Source of the DNA: Candidatus Magnetobacterium casense
Lineage (GTDB): Bacteria > Nitrospirota > Thermodesulfovibrionia > Thermodesulfovibrionales > Magnetobacteriaceae
Direction: 5' to 3'
Assembly: GCF_000714715.1 (NCBI RefSeq)
Contig: NZ_JMFO01000006.1
Location: 62,001 to 126,000 of the forward strand
Length of the DNA stretch: 64,000 nucleotides
In this document: piece by piece, positions 54,608 to 63,232 of the stretch
How positions within the stretch are numbered: position 1 is the stretch's first letter
How the letters are laid out: each line of letters starts with the position of its first letter
Notes under the pieces: model-generated
Told to the model about the DNA's origin: nothing
Database searches by the model: none
Seen by the model: the letters and a program-made list of their open reading frames with translations, nothing else
Translations under genes and position numbers: made by a program

Positions 54608-56180
54608 ACGGTAAAAATACCTCAAAGACACTGCCCTTGCCAACAGTGCTCATTACGTTGATCCTGCCGGAGTGTTCATGCACAATCCGGTACACCATGG
54701 CAAGGCCAAGTCCACCTCCACCCCGCTTAGTTGTAAAAAAAGGGTAAAATATTTTCTTAAGCATATTCGGTTCTATACCGGCACCATTATCCTTGAATAT
54801 TATTGTAACAAATTCCGGCAATTGTTTCACCTCCACGGAAATTTCTCCGTTGTCCTGACATGCCTGAATGGCATTAAGGCCCAGGTTCCAGAACACCTGC
54901 CGGAGCTTATTGTCATCGGCATCGATGTAGACCTCATGAGCGATATTGGTATTGATTGTCACGTTGCTGTTGGTTGAGGCAAGGGCACGGAGCATCTCAA
55001 TGGTTTCACCCAGAGTTCTGCTCAACAGGATGGTTTTAAACTCCGGTGGACGGGGGCTGGAGTAGGTCAGAAAGTCGGTGATAATCTTATTCATCCTGTC
55101 CATTTCAACAATTGCGATATCCATGATTCTTTTGCGCTTGGTCTCGTCGAGGCTGCCCTCTTTGAGCATCTCAACGGAGGAGCGGATGGCGGAGAGGGGG
55201 TTTCTGATTTCGTGTGCTATGTTGGCGGCCATTTCGCCGATGGCGGCGAGTTTTTCCTTTTCTTTCATCTCCCGTTCCATTTCAGCGAGCTTTGTGTGGT
55301 CCTCAAAGGTAATCACATAGCCCATGACCTCACCGATGTCGTTTCTGTGTTTGGATATCTTTAGTTCAATGATTTTCTCATCACTGGCAATGGTGATGCA
55401 CCCACTCAGGCGTCCGGTTTTGATAGGTGCGGGGATGAATTCAAAGACGTCCCAGATGGTTTTTTCTATGGCCTGTGTTTTTTTAAGCCCCGTGATCTGT
55501 TCAGCGGGACGGTTAAAGAGCATGATATTGCCAGCGGTGTCGGCATAGGACAGGCCACCGGGGATGTTCTCTATGACCTCAAGGTGGAAGGCATAGAGGT
55601 CACGGAAGTCACTTTCACGTTTCTCCAGGGTTTTGGAGGTCTTTTCGAGGTTCATCAGCAGGTGTCTGCCCAGAAAGGCCACCAGAAACATGGCCATTAT
55701 GTTGGCAAAGATATTGTAGAAGAAGTCCTTGGCATTTAGTACCTTGCTGAAGTGTATGCCGATGATCCCGTAGAACTGCATGACGATCACGGAGCCATAG
55801 GTCAGGGCGCTGATGGCTGCAATGGAGAGTATTGGACGTCTGCCGAGGGTTATTCCCGCACCGATGACGTTTACCAGGAGCATAAAGGAAAACCAGCTCT
55901 CTATGCCTCCGGTTATTAAGATAAATAGCATGATAAGTGCTATATCTACGAGTATCTGTATGTAGGCAAAGACAAAGTACCCCCTTGTGAGCTTCTTAAG
56001 CAGCAGGAGATACACTATGGTCAGCAAGAAGATAAAGGCGGCAAAATAGGACAAGAACCGGGAGTTCTCTACTATTAAGAAGTTCTTGTTGTAGACGTAA
56101 AACGAGGCAACCAGGAGATAGGCAATAAAAACCCTTGAGCCTATCAGTGCCCTTATCTTCTTTGTTTGCTGTTGATGCAA
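54588..56180 (-). CDS. membrane sensor histidine kinase, PilS-like
   Basis: A 530-residue inner-membrane kinase. Six transmembrane segments in the first 175 residues (VFIAYLLVASFYVY, LSYFAAFIFLLTIVYLLLL, VDIALIMLFILITGG and so on) are the PilS hallmark. A PAS domain (GLSYADTAGNIMLFNRPAEQITGL) at 205-320, then HisKA with HEIRNPLSAIRSSVEML, and HATPase with NLGLNAIQACQDNG, KDNGAGIEPNML, GGGGLGLAMVYRIVHEHSG. It follows pilC by 4 nt and overlaps pilR. Confidence 0.92.
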   Translation of the reverse strand: MHQQQTKKIRALIGSRVFIAYLLVASFYVYNKNFLIVENSRFLSYFAAFIFLLTIVYLLLLKKLTRGYFVFAYIQILVDIALIMLFILITGGIESWFSFMLLVNVIGAGITLGRRPILSIAAISALTYGSVIVMQFYGIIGIHFSKVLNAKDFFYNIFANIMAMFLVAFLGRHLLMNLEKTSKTLEKRESDFRDLYAFHLEVIENIPGGLSYADTAGNIMLFNRPAEQITGLKKTQAIEKTIWDVFEFIPAPIKTGRLSGCITIASDEKIIELKISKHRNDIGEVMGYVITFEDHTKLAEMEREMKEKEKLAAIGEMAANIAHEIRNPLSAIRSSVEMLKEGSLDETKRKRIMDIAIVEMDRMNKIITDFLTYSSPRPPEFKTILLSRTLGETIEMLRALASTNSNVTINTNIAHEVYIDADDNKLRQVFWNLGLNAIQACQDNGEISVEVKQLPEFVTIIFKDNGAGIEPNMLKKIFYPFFTTKRGGGGLGLAMVYRIVHEHSGRINVMSTVGKGSVFEVFLPYDRHKQ

Positions 56181-56184
56181 TATA

Positions 56185-56736
56185 CTAATTAATGAGCGTC
56201 ATCATTTTGAATATTGGCAGATACATGGCGACGACGGTAAAACCTACGGTGCCGCCCAGGAAGACGATCATCATAGGCTCCATGGCAGCGGTGAGGTTAG
56301 CCACGGCGCTGTCTACTTCTTCATCGTAGAAGTCTGCCACCTTACTGAGCATGTTATCCAGGGCGCCGGTGGCCTCACCGATGCCAACCATGCTGGTGAC
56401 CATTGGCGGGAAGATGGGTATCTGCCTCAGGGGTTCGGCCAGGGGTTGTCCTTCTATGACGGCGTTTTTTATCGTGGCGATGGATTTTTCAATGACCTTG
56501 TTTCCTGCCGTTTTTGCAGTGTTTTCGAGGGCCTCTATGATAGGCACACCGCTGGAGATAAGGGTGCCCAGCGTCCTGGTAAACTTGGCCACGGCGACCT
56601 TTTTTATCAGAGGGCCAAAGACGGGGAGCTTTAGCAGCACTTTATCTATAAACAATCGTCCATTTTCCGTACGCCGGACCTGTTTTATTGTATAGACGGC
56701 TGCGACGGTAAACACCACAATCATGGCCCCCCCCAA
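56185..56736 (-). CDS. pilC: PilC/GspF-like pilus assembly platform, C-terminal part (frameshifted)
   Basis: Second part of a split pilC: 183 residues reading KLPVFGPLIKKVAVAKFTRTLGTLISSGVPIIEALE, VVAMYLPIFKMMTLI, the T2SSF repeat 2 with its transmembrane helices. The frame is joined to the upstream ORF by a G8 tract at 56727-56734 on the minus strand. Reading through with one base re-used restores a single platform protein of about 368 residues. As a separate ORF it may start inside at a Met, but such a half is not expected to function. Confidence 0.8.
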   Translation of the reverse strand: MGGAMIVVFTVAAVYTIKQVRRTENGRLFIDKVLLKLPVFGPLIKKVAVAKFTRTLGTLISSGVPIIEALENTAKTAGNKVIEKSIATIKNAVIEGQPLAEPLRQIPIFPPMVTSMVGIGEATGALDNMLSKVADFYDEEVDSAVANLTAAMEPMMIVFLGGTVGFTVVAMYLPIFKMMTLIN

Positions 56737-57287
56737 CCTGCAATAAAGTTACTTAGAAATATGATAAACCGTGTGGGAGCCGGCAACGTTCCACCTAACT
56801 GCGCAAACATCTTTGAAAAGACGGGGACAACAAAGACCATGATTACACCGATACACACAACGGCTATGGATATAACAACTGCAGGATAGGTCATTGCCCC
56901 TTTGACCTTCTTTTTTAGCTTCATCGCCTTTTCCATATAGTCGGCGAGCCTTTGCAGGACTGTATCAAGGATACCTCCGGCCTCGCCGGCTTGTACCATG
57001 CCCTCGTAGAGGTCGTCAAAGACCCTGGGGTGTTTACTGATGGCCTCTGCAAACGTAGAACCACCCTCTACATCTACCTTCATCTGGCTGATAACGCTCT
57101 TGAGCTTGTCGCTTTCGGTCTGTTGTGCCAGTATATCGAGGGCCTGTACCAGCGGCAAGCCTGCATCTATCATCGTTGAAAACTGTCGTGTAAAGACCAC
57201 TATATCCTTTGTTGATATGCTTCCTCTGCCACTGAAGCCCTTTTTTTTGGGGGGCGTCCCGGGTGCCTTTAATTTGTCATCGGCCAT
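56721..57287 (-). CDS. pilC: PilC/GspF-like pilus assembly platform, N-terminal part (frameshifted)
   Basis: The preferred ATG at 57287 (MADDKLKAPGTPPKKKGFSG) has AAAGGAGT upstream; the frame is open back to 57371 but that lies against the nitroreductase. It codes T2SSF domain 1 (FTRQFSTMIDAGLPLVQALDILAQQ) and two transmembrane helices, then meets G8 and stops at WGGP TGA. Full-length function requires -1 reading at the tract. First gene of pilC-pilS-pilR-kinase. The N-terminus is shorter than in many PilC proteins. Confidence 0.8.
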   Translation of the reverse strand: MADDKLKAPGTPPKKKGFSGRGSISTKDIVVFTRQFSTMIDAGLPLVQALDILAQQTESDKLKSVISQMKVDVEGGSTFAEAISKHPRVFDDLYEGMVQAGEAGGILDTVLQRLADYMEKAMKLKKKVKGAMTYPAVVISIAVVCIGVIMVFVVPVFSKMFAQLGGTLPAPTRFIIFLSNFIAGWGGP

Positions 57288-57345
57288 AAGACTACTCCTT
57301 TGTGTGTAGAATAATACATTTTTGTATCTGTTTTCATATCTATTA

Positions 57346-57957
57346 TCATATGTACTGGACAACCTCCTCAAAGGGCAACCTGTACGCAGGTGGTTGGGGG
57401 AGTTTTCTGTACCCCAGGGGGATGATTAAGGCTATGTCTTCCTTGTTGGTGTCAAGCTGCAGGACGTCTCTGACCTTTTGGGGGTCAAAGCCGCCAATGG
57501 GGCAGGAGTCTATACCGATAAAGGCGGCAGCCGTCATCATATTGGCAGCAGCTATGTGGCATTGCATGATGCTCCAGGGCAAGGCGTCTGTTTGCCGGTA
57601 GTAGCTCTCGTAAAACTGCACTATCCACTGATAAGTCTCAGGGGGATAATTTCTGCGTTTAAACATCCTGGTGACATAATCACTGCCCGGTGTCAGCTCC
57701 TGCACCTTTGCAACGATTGACACCACCACGCTGCACGTGGTCAACTGTTGTTGGTTGAAACAGGCAGCCATCAGTCGTTGCTTTATTGCACCAGACCTGG
57801 CAACTATAAACCTCCACTGTTCCAAGCCAAAGGACGACGGCGAAAGTCTGCCCGCCTCAAGGATAAATCTCAGGTCATCTTCCGATACCTCCTTGGATTC
57901 ATCAAACACCTTACACGCATGTCTGTACTGCATGGCATTTAAAAACGCTTCTCTCAT
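57346..57957 (-). CDS. nitroreductase-family FMN oxidoreductase
   Basis: A 203-residue flavoprotein. N-terminal YRHACKVFDESKEVSEDDLRFILEAGRLSPSSFGLEQWRFIVARS and AAANMMTAAAFIGIDSCPIGGFDPQKVRDVL are typical of NfsB-like enzymes; the C-terminal IPLGYRKLP fits the FMN-binding end. It would reduce nitroaromatics, quinones or similar acceptors with NAD(P)H; the natural substrate is unknown. Lies alone between the giant acidic gene and pilC on the minus strand. Confidence 0.9.
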   Translation of the reverse strand: MREAFLNAMQYRHACKVFDESKEVSEDDLRFILEAGRLSPSSFGLEQWRFIVARSGAIKQRLMAACFNQQQLTTCSVVVSIVAKVQELTPGSDYVTRMFKRRNYPPETYQWIVQFYESYYRQTDALPWSIMQCHIAAANMMTAAAFIGIDSCPIGGFDPQKVRDVLQLDTNKEDIALIIPLGYRKLPQPPAYRLPFEEVVQYI

Positions 57958-57981
57958 AATGCCTCCTCATATAAATATTAT

Positions 57982-60900
57982 CTACCGTTCTTTGGAATTC
58001 TTAATCTTTATCGTATCATCGTCGTCATCATCAACCCTTGGGTTTTTATCCATCCGGGGGGCTTTATCTCTATCGCTCATGGAGATTTCCAGTTCCATTG
58101 TCTTGTCAAGTCTGTCATCGCTCTCCGCAGCAAGTTCTAAGGCTTCTGCCGACATATGCTTAAGTTCATTAAGGTTATCAGGCAGACTTTCGATGGAAGA
58201 GAAGGAGAAGTCGTCATCATCGGCAATATCGAAACCCTCATCGTCACTGAGGTCATAGACTTCCCCGTCTTTGTTGTCATCCAGGGACAGGGCATCCAGG
58301 TCATGGTCTGACTGGGGTTTGACGTCTATATCGTCTGCGGTTCTCAGCGGATGTGACTCTTTGCCTATGATTGCCGTTTTTATCTCATCTTGATCTTCTA
58401 TTGTCAGCCCGGCATCATACTTTAGTTCAACATCAAGGTCATCATCTCCAATGTCTATTTGCAAGCCACCCGCATAATCTATACCGTCGTCATTGTGCAA
58501 ATCAATGCCCTCATACTCTACGGCTGCTTGATCGTCACCAGATTGCATCTCACTATCTGTCAACAGGGTGGGTGTTTCGAAGTCATCGTCGGATTCGCTA
58601 CCACCCTCTGTAACCATCTCAGACTGTAGGTGGCCAATATCAGACGTATATGTTGGTGCCTCACTTTCGTCAAGCTCCAGTTCTACCGAATCCAATGACG
58701 CCTCTTCAGCCTCAAGGCCGTCTATATCAAGACCACTCTCATCCGGAACCGCTTCGGACTCTGCATCAAACTCCAACTCGCCACCGCCTGTGTCCAACCC
58801 CATATCGATCTGAAGTCCCTCTATATCACCACTGAGGTTGTTCCGGGCAAGCCCGGCATACTCATCTTCACGTATCTCAGGGCCAAGGTCAAGCTCGCCA
58901 GATAGCTCCTCTGCCCCGTGCAGCTCCTCCTCTGCGATATCCAACTCCATAGACGGCTCTATCTCCAACCCTGCTTTATCCGTTACTGAGAGGTCAACGT
59001 CACTATAATCCAGCGTAATGTCTTCTATGGCTCCCATATCCTCTTGCAGTTCAAAATCAATCTCTACCTTACCATCCAAATCGATAGTTTGTTCTTGCTC
59101 TGCCTCAGCGACATCAGAGTCATGCTCTGAGGCAATGTCTTCCGAAACATCAGGAGACTTCTCATCGTCAAGGCCGTCTATTTCCAAGTCAAGGTCGTCT
59201 ATTTCCAAGTTAAGATCATCAGCATTCCCCTGGGTACTGTCAATACCAAGGTCTATCTTCAGCTCCGAGGTCTCTATACCAAACTCTCCCTCCATGTTTA
59301 TATCCACTGTCGGCTTTTCATCAAGCACACGATTGATTATTCCCATGTTGCCCGTATTTAAAACCAACGTGGGGTCCTCCCACTGCTCGTCCTCAATGCC
59401 AAACTCTATCTCACCGTCCAAGACTTCATTCTTTGGAGATTCCGGCGTAAACTCGTCTGTACCGGCCTTATTGCTGCCATCCTTGCCCAAGACCCATGTG
59501 GAGTCCTCCGAGGTGCTCTCCTGTGGTATCTCAACGCCAAACTCTATCTCACCGTCCAAGACTTCATTCTTTGGAGATTCCGGCGTAAACTCGTCTGTAC
59601 CGGCCTTACTGCTGCCATCTTTACCCAAGACCCATGTGGAGTCCTCCGAGGTGCTCTCCTGTGGTATCTCAACGCCAAACTCTATTTCGCCCTCCAGGGG
59701 TTCGTCCTTGTCACTCAACATGTACTCCTGCTCAACACCCTCAAGACCCAAATCACCTTCAGGTATCACCAACTCGCCATTTTCTACCCCAAACTCATCC
59801 TCCTCACCTATCTCAAAAACAGGCTCAAACTCCATCTCTGTTTTTTTACTTACCCCCAACCCGTCCCTTACAACGGTTGAGTCCTCGGAGTGAGCAAAGC
59901 TATCCCCTGTGTCACCGAATCTGTCCTCTTCCGTCAACTTCTCACGTAATTCAAAGCCCCTGTCTTCTTCAGCGGGTTGCAGGTATTGAGCCTCCGAGCT
60001 ATCCATTATATATTCCCTGCCAAAGGACATCTCAGAAGCAGACACCTGATCGATATCACTAACGGTGCTGCGATACTTGTCAGAGATAACCTCGCCGATA
60101 TCGGCAGTTTCGTCATGTATGTAGGCGTCCCGACCTTGGGTATCATCTTCAGGTAGTGTTGAGTCAGAGGGGGTTTTTTGGAGAAACACGGGTAACTCTT
60201 CCTCTTCCGGCAGGCTATCTTCCGGTTTGGTACTCTGGTCATAGGGGTTATAACCGTAGTCGATGTTATCTTGCGGCGTTATCCTGCCTGCCTGTCGCAG
60301 ATAATACAATGGCAGCAGAAATACGGCAGAGAAGGATAAAAAGAAAAGCACGGCAAAGGGAATTGTAAATATCTGACTGGTACCAATAACCACCGTGGGG
60401 GCAAGGTAAGACAGGACAATTGGCACCACTATGGGGATTAACATCAGCAACCCCAGTTGTTTCTTTAACCCAAGCCTCTGGCATATATCCATCCACAAGA
60501 TCACAAAAACGACAATCCCGACAACAGGAAGCATAAGCAACACACCCCACCATACCGGTCTTCCTGCCATCTGCGTCATTATAAATAAATTCAACAGGGG
60601 CACCCACGCCATCCACGCAGAGGGCACGTTGAGTTTCTTCGCCGTCTTATACAAGACAAACAAGAAGGCAATGCTTATTAACAGAGTCAACGCCAAGGCT
60701 GCAAGTAAATACACCAAAAACCCAATCAGCTTCTTCTTTAACGTTTCCACGTCATACATGCCCTCGAGGGATGTACCAGGTCGTGTTTTTGCTACAGGCG
60801 GCATTGTACGTTGTGGTGCTACAGGTGCCTGGTGTGGCTTTGCTACTGGTGGGGGTGACACGGCTGTTGTTGTGGCAGGTGCGCTGTCGGCAGCAGGGCG

Positions 60901-61347
60901 GGGGGTTGGCTTGGTTGAGGCAACTGGAGGTTGTTGTGGTTTTTTAGCTGCCGCAGCAGGTGGTGTTGCCGGTACAGGGTGCGGGGGCGCTGTCACGGGA
61001 ACAACCACATGTGGGATTGACGTTGGTACCGGTTGGGCTGCCTTAGGTGTTGCCGGTGGAGTTGACTCCGGTTTAACAGCCTCCTTGCCTGCTTGCACAC
61101 CGGAGGGGGCTTTGGCCGGTGTTGAAACTGAGGGCGATGGTTGTACGCCGGATTGCCCTGCTGTCTGCTCATTGTAAGGTTCCGGTGAAGTCTCTTTTTC
61201 CGGTGGTGGATAGTCGGTTATATGAACCTGTCCGTTATCATCTATCCACTTGTAATACCTGCAATATCCCGGATCATTAAAAAAAACTATAGACAAAAAC
61301 AACGCTATAAGTGCCGTTGGTAGTTTCAAATAAAACCGCTTAACCAT
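57982..61347 (-). CDS. giant DUF4124 membrane protein with acidic repetitive C-terminus
   Basis: A 1,121-residue protein. Signal peptide (LPTALIALFLSIVFF, to about 28), DUF4124 domain (YCRYYKWIDDNGQVHITDYPPPEKE, 28-55), a Pro/Ala-rich linker to about 195, then four or five transmembrane segments to about 350, and finally about 750 residues that are strikingly acidic, built of short motifs such as LDGEIEFGVE, LEIDDLDLEI and LDIDGLEA. One 46-residue unit is repeated precisely. The acidic tail, reminiscent of FimV/TspA C-termini, may bind partners or cations. Location next to pilus regulators is suggestive only. Confidence 0.7.
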   Translation of the reverse strand: MVKRFYLKLPTALIALFLSIVFFNDPGYCRYYKWIDDNGQVHITDYPPPEKETSPEPYNEQTAGQSGVQPSPSVSTPAKAPSGVQAGKEAVKPESTPPATPKAAQPVPTSIPHVVVPVTAPPHPVPATPPAAAAKKPQQPPVASTKPTPRPAADSAPATTTAVSPPPVAKPHQAPVAPQRTMPPVAKTRPGTSLEGMYDVETLKKKLIGFLVYLLAALALTLLISIAFLFVLYKTAKKLNVPSAWMAWVPLLNLFIMTQMAGRPVWWGVLLMLPVVGIVVFVILWMDICQRLGLKKQLGLLMLIPIVVPIVLSYLAPTVVIGTSQIFTIPFAVLFFLSFSAVFLLPLYYLRQAGRITPQDNIDYGYNPYDQSTKPEDSLPEEEELPVFLQKTPSDSTLPEDDTQGRDAYIHDETADIGEVISDKYRSTVSDIDQVSASEMSFGREYIMDSSEAQYLQPAEEDRGFELREKLTEEDRFGDTGDSFAHSEDSTVVRDGLGVSKKTEMEFEPVFEIGEEDEFGVENGELVIPEGDLGLEGVEQEYMLSDKDEPLEGEIEFGVEIPQESTSEDSTWVLGKDGSSKAGTDEFTPESPKNEVLDGEIEFGVEIPQESTSEDSTWVLGKDGSNKAGTDEFTPESPKNEVLDGEIEFGIEDEQWEDPTLVLNTGNMGIINRVLDEKPTVDINMEGEFGIETSELKIDLGIDSTQGNADDLNLEIDDLDLEIDGLDDEKSPDVSEDIASEHDSDVAEAEQEQTIDLDGKVEIDFELQEDMGAIEDITLDYSDVDLSVTDKAGLEIEPSMELDIAEEELHGAEELSGELDLGPEIREDEYAGLARNNLSGDIEGLQIDMGLDTGGGELEFDAESEAVPDESGLDIDGLEAEEASLDSVELELDESEAPTYTSDIGHLQSEMVTEGGSESDDDFETPTLLTDSEMQSGDDQAAVEYEGIDLHNDDGIDYAGGLQIDIGDDDLDVELKYDAGLTIEDQDEIKTAIIGKESHPLRTADDIDVKPQSDHDLDALSLDDNKDGEVYDLSDDEGFDIADDDDFSFSSIESLPDNLNELKHMSAEALELAAESDDRLDKTMELEISMSDRDKAPRMDKNPRVDDDDDDTIKIKNSKER
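59398..59690 (-). repeat. 138-bp in-frame tandem repeat in the acidic protein
   Basis: Two almost identical 138-bp units (period checked at 59398, 59536, 59674) code for a 46-residue unit beginning GEIEFGVEIP and ending ESPKNEVLD, with a third partial copy. The repeats stay in frame, and their near identity suggests recent duplication. Confidence 0.8.
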
Positions 61348-61492
61348 GTAACCTCCATCATAATTTTAAGAGTCTATATATAGATTTTAACAAAAAAATC
61401 AAAATTAAATCTAACTATATCGCGTTTTATTTTTATAGCAACTATTTTTTTGCATCCTTAAAGAGGTCTGCTCTCCATTAAAGAAGAAAAGA

Positions 61493-61582
61493 CAAAGAAG
61501 GGGGCGGCTCCACAGATCCCCCCTGCAAGGGGAGGGGTGAGCCACCCCGGGCACGAAGAAGCCCCCTTGACCCCATAATATC
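61493..61582 (-). repeat. palindromic repeat between mlaE and the acidic protein
   Basis: Minus order GGGGTCAAGGGGGCTTCTTC, GTGCCCGGGGTGGCTCACCC, CTCCCCTTGCAGGGGGG, a GGAGCCGCCCCC hairpin and CTTCTTTGTCTTTTCTTC tail. It follows the mlaE stop by about 45 nt. The rest of 61348-61625 is AT-rich and has no gene. Confidence 0.78.
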
Positions 61583-61625
61583 TTGTTCCAGTGCAATCTT
61601 TCTATTGCATACCTGAACTATTACC

Positions 61626-62432
61626 CTATAAGAAATAGTAAAACAGGGTTGTAAAGAAAAAGTCAAAGAATATTACCAGGAAGATGGCCGAAACCACGGA
61701 AGCTGTTGTGCGCATACCGACTTCTTCGGCCCCGGCCTTTACCTTAAAGCCGTGGTAGGCCCCCACCAGTGTGATGACGACCCCAAAGGCCCATGCCTTG
61801 ACAAGACCCGTTAACAGGTCTTTGATGGAAAGGGCGTTGATTGTTTCGACGTAGTAGCTGTAGGGATATATCTCCAGGATGGTGATGGCGAGCAGGAAGC
61901 CCCCGATCATGCCAATCAGGTCAAAGAAGGCAGTAAGGGCCGGCTGCATTAGCATCAGGGCAATGAGCTTTGGTACAACAAGGAATCGCACGGGGTTTAT
62001 ACCCATTGTGTTGAGGGCATCGACCTCTTCGGCGGCCTTCATCGAACCGATTTCGGCGGCAAAGGCAGACCCGCTCCTGCCTGCCACTATGATGGCCGTT
62101 ATGATTGGCCCCAGCTCTCGTGTGATGGAAACGCCCACGAGGTCTGCAACATAGATCAGGGCGCCAAACCTCCTCAACTGATATGCCGATTGAAGCGCAA
62201 GGATCACACCCACAAAAAACGCTATCACCACCACTATCGGGATGGCGTTGTAGCCGGTTCTGACAAGCTCGGTTATCACTGCCCTGAACCGTATGTGTTT
62301 CCCTCTCAGGGGCGATATCAGCGTCCAATAGAAAACGTCATTGATCAGACAGGCGACCTCGTGCAGGTTATCGAGTACAGACAGGGTCTTGCGACCTATG
62401 AGACCAAAGAGGTTTTCAACTCTTAATGGCAT
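61626..62432 (-). CDS. mlaE: MlaE-family ABC transporter permease
   Basis: A 268-residue inner-membrane permease with five or six helices. Family text: GYNAIPIVVVIAFFVGVILALQSAYQLRRFG, VSITRELGPIITAIIVAGRSGSAFAAEIGSMKAAEEVDALNTMGINPVRFLVVPK, KAWAFGVVITLVGAYHGFKVKAGAEEVG. It would belong to the Mla phospholipid trafficking complex between outer and inner membrane. No ATPase (MlaF) or MCE protein (MlaD) is in the window. Its ATG overlaps the STAS gene end by 17 bp. Confidence 0.93.
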   Translation of the reverse strand: MPLRVENLFGLIGRKTLSVLDNLHEVACLINDVFYWTLISPLRGKHIRFRAVITELVRTGYNAIPIVVVIAFFVGVILALQSAYQLRRFGALIYVADLVGVSITRELGPIITAIIVAGRSGSAFAAEIGSMKAAEEVDALNTMGINPVRFLVVPKLIALMLMQPALTAFFDLIGMIGGFLLAITILEIYPYSYYVETINALSIKDLLTGLVKAWAFGVVITLVGAYHGFKVKAGAEEVGMRTTASVVSAIFLVIFFDFFFTTLFYYFL

Positions 62433-62745
62433 CGTCTATGCTGTCATACATCTCAAAGACCTTGTCGAGTTTGGAAAAATTAAATATCCGCATGATCGAC
62501 TCAGGGATATCAGTTATCTTGAGTTTGCCCTTATAGGGCATCATTTTCTTGAGGGCCTCAACGAAGGTCGCTATCCCTGAGCTGTCTATATAGGTGACGT
62601 TGCGCAAGGCCACGATTATCGGCGTGCTCTTCTTCTTGATAAGTGACAGCAACTGTTTTCTTAGCTCAGGGGATGAGTACATGTCGATCTCCCCCGAGGG
62701 GCTTACCACTATGATGCCCTTATGGTCTGTTAATTCAATTTTCAT
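62416..62745 (-). CDS. STAS-domain anti-anti-sigma-factor-like protein
   Basis: A 109-residue STAS protein. The conserved DSSG phosphorylation loop is TYIDSSGIATFVEALKKM (residues 51-68), preceded by SPSGEIDMYSSPELRK. In the SpoIIAA/RsbV family the Ser is phosphorylated by an HATPase partner and dephosphorylated by a PP2C partner, both encoded just upstream. It overlaps mlaE by 17 bp, so it might instead, or also, serve as the MlaB-like STAS subunit of the transporter. Confidence 0.88.
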   Translation of the reverse strand: MKIELTDHKGIIVVSPSGEIDMYSSPELRKQLLSLIKKKSTPIIVALRNVTYIDSSGIATFVEALKKMMPYKGKLKITDIPESIMRIFNFSKLDKVFEMYDSIDDAIKS

Positions 62746-62754
62746 CGTTTCTCC

Positions 62755-63222
62755 TTAGTTTCTCCTTATGGTTCTGACAAGTATTAAGCGGTTTCCTTCC
62801 TGTTTGTTTTCGTCGTACGTAACGGAGCCAAATGCCTTGTTGATGATATGCAGGCCAAGGCCGCCTGCCCTGACCTCATCGAGGCTCCTCTGTGTGAGGT
62901 CTTCGGGGCGGGTCTTGGCTCCGTCATCCTCGATGATGACCTCAAAGCAATCCCCTTCGGAGTCGTCGTCTGAGCCACTGAGACACCGGAAGCCTATAAC
63001 GATCTGTCGCTGCGTATCCCCCTTGTAGGCGTGTCTTATGACGTTTGAACAGGCCTCATCGACGGCATGCCGGATGTCCTCGACGTCCTGGTTGTGCAGG
63101 CCGCACAACTCCGCCGTTAGTACCGCCACCGCACGCACAACGCAGAGGTACCTGGGGTGTGACGGAATCCTTAACAATACCCGTTCTTTCATCAAAGTGT
63201 CTGTTGCCGGATGTTCCTTCAT
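62755..63222 (-). CDS. RsbW/SpoIIAB-like ATP-binding serine kinase
   Basis: A 155-residue HATPase_c protein. N box HAVDEACSNVIRHAY, G1-like IEDDGAKTRPEDL, and G2 GGLGLHIINKAFGSV are in the usual order. Such kinases hold a sigma factor or other target and phosphorylate STAS partners. The 9-nt spacing to the STAS gene shows cotranscription. The target released by the switch is not visible in the window. Confidence 0.88.
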   Translation of the reverse strand: MKEHPATDTLMKERVLLRIPSHPRYLCVVRAVAVLTAELCGLHNQDVEDIRHAVDEACSNVIRHAYKGDTQRQIVIGFRCLSGSDDDSEGDCFEVIIEDDGAKTRPEDLTQRSLDEVRAGGLGLHIINKAFGSVTYDENKQEGNRLILVRTIRRN

Positions 63223-63232
63223 TATTGCACCT

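Noticed and set aside
59398-59690. CRISPR-like repeats
   Set aside because: The 138-bp units are in-frame coding duplications without short direct repeats and unique spacers.
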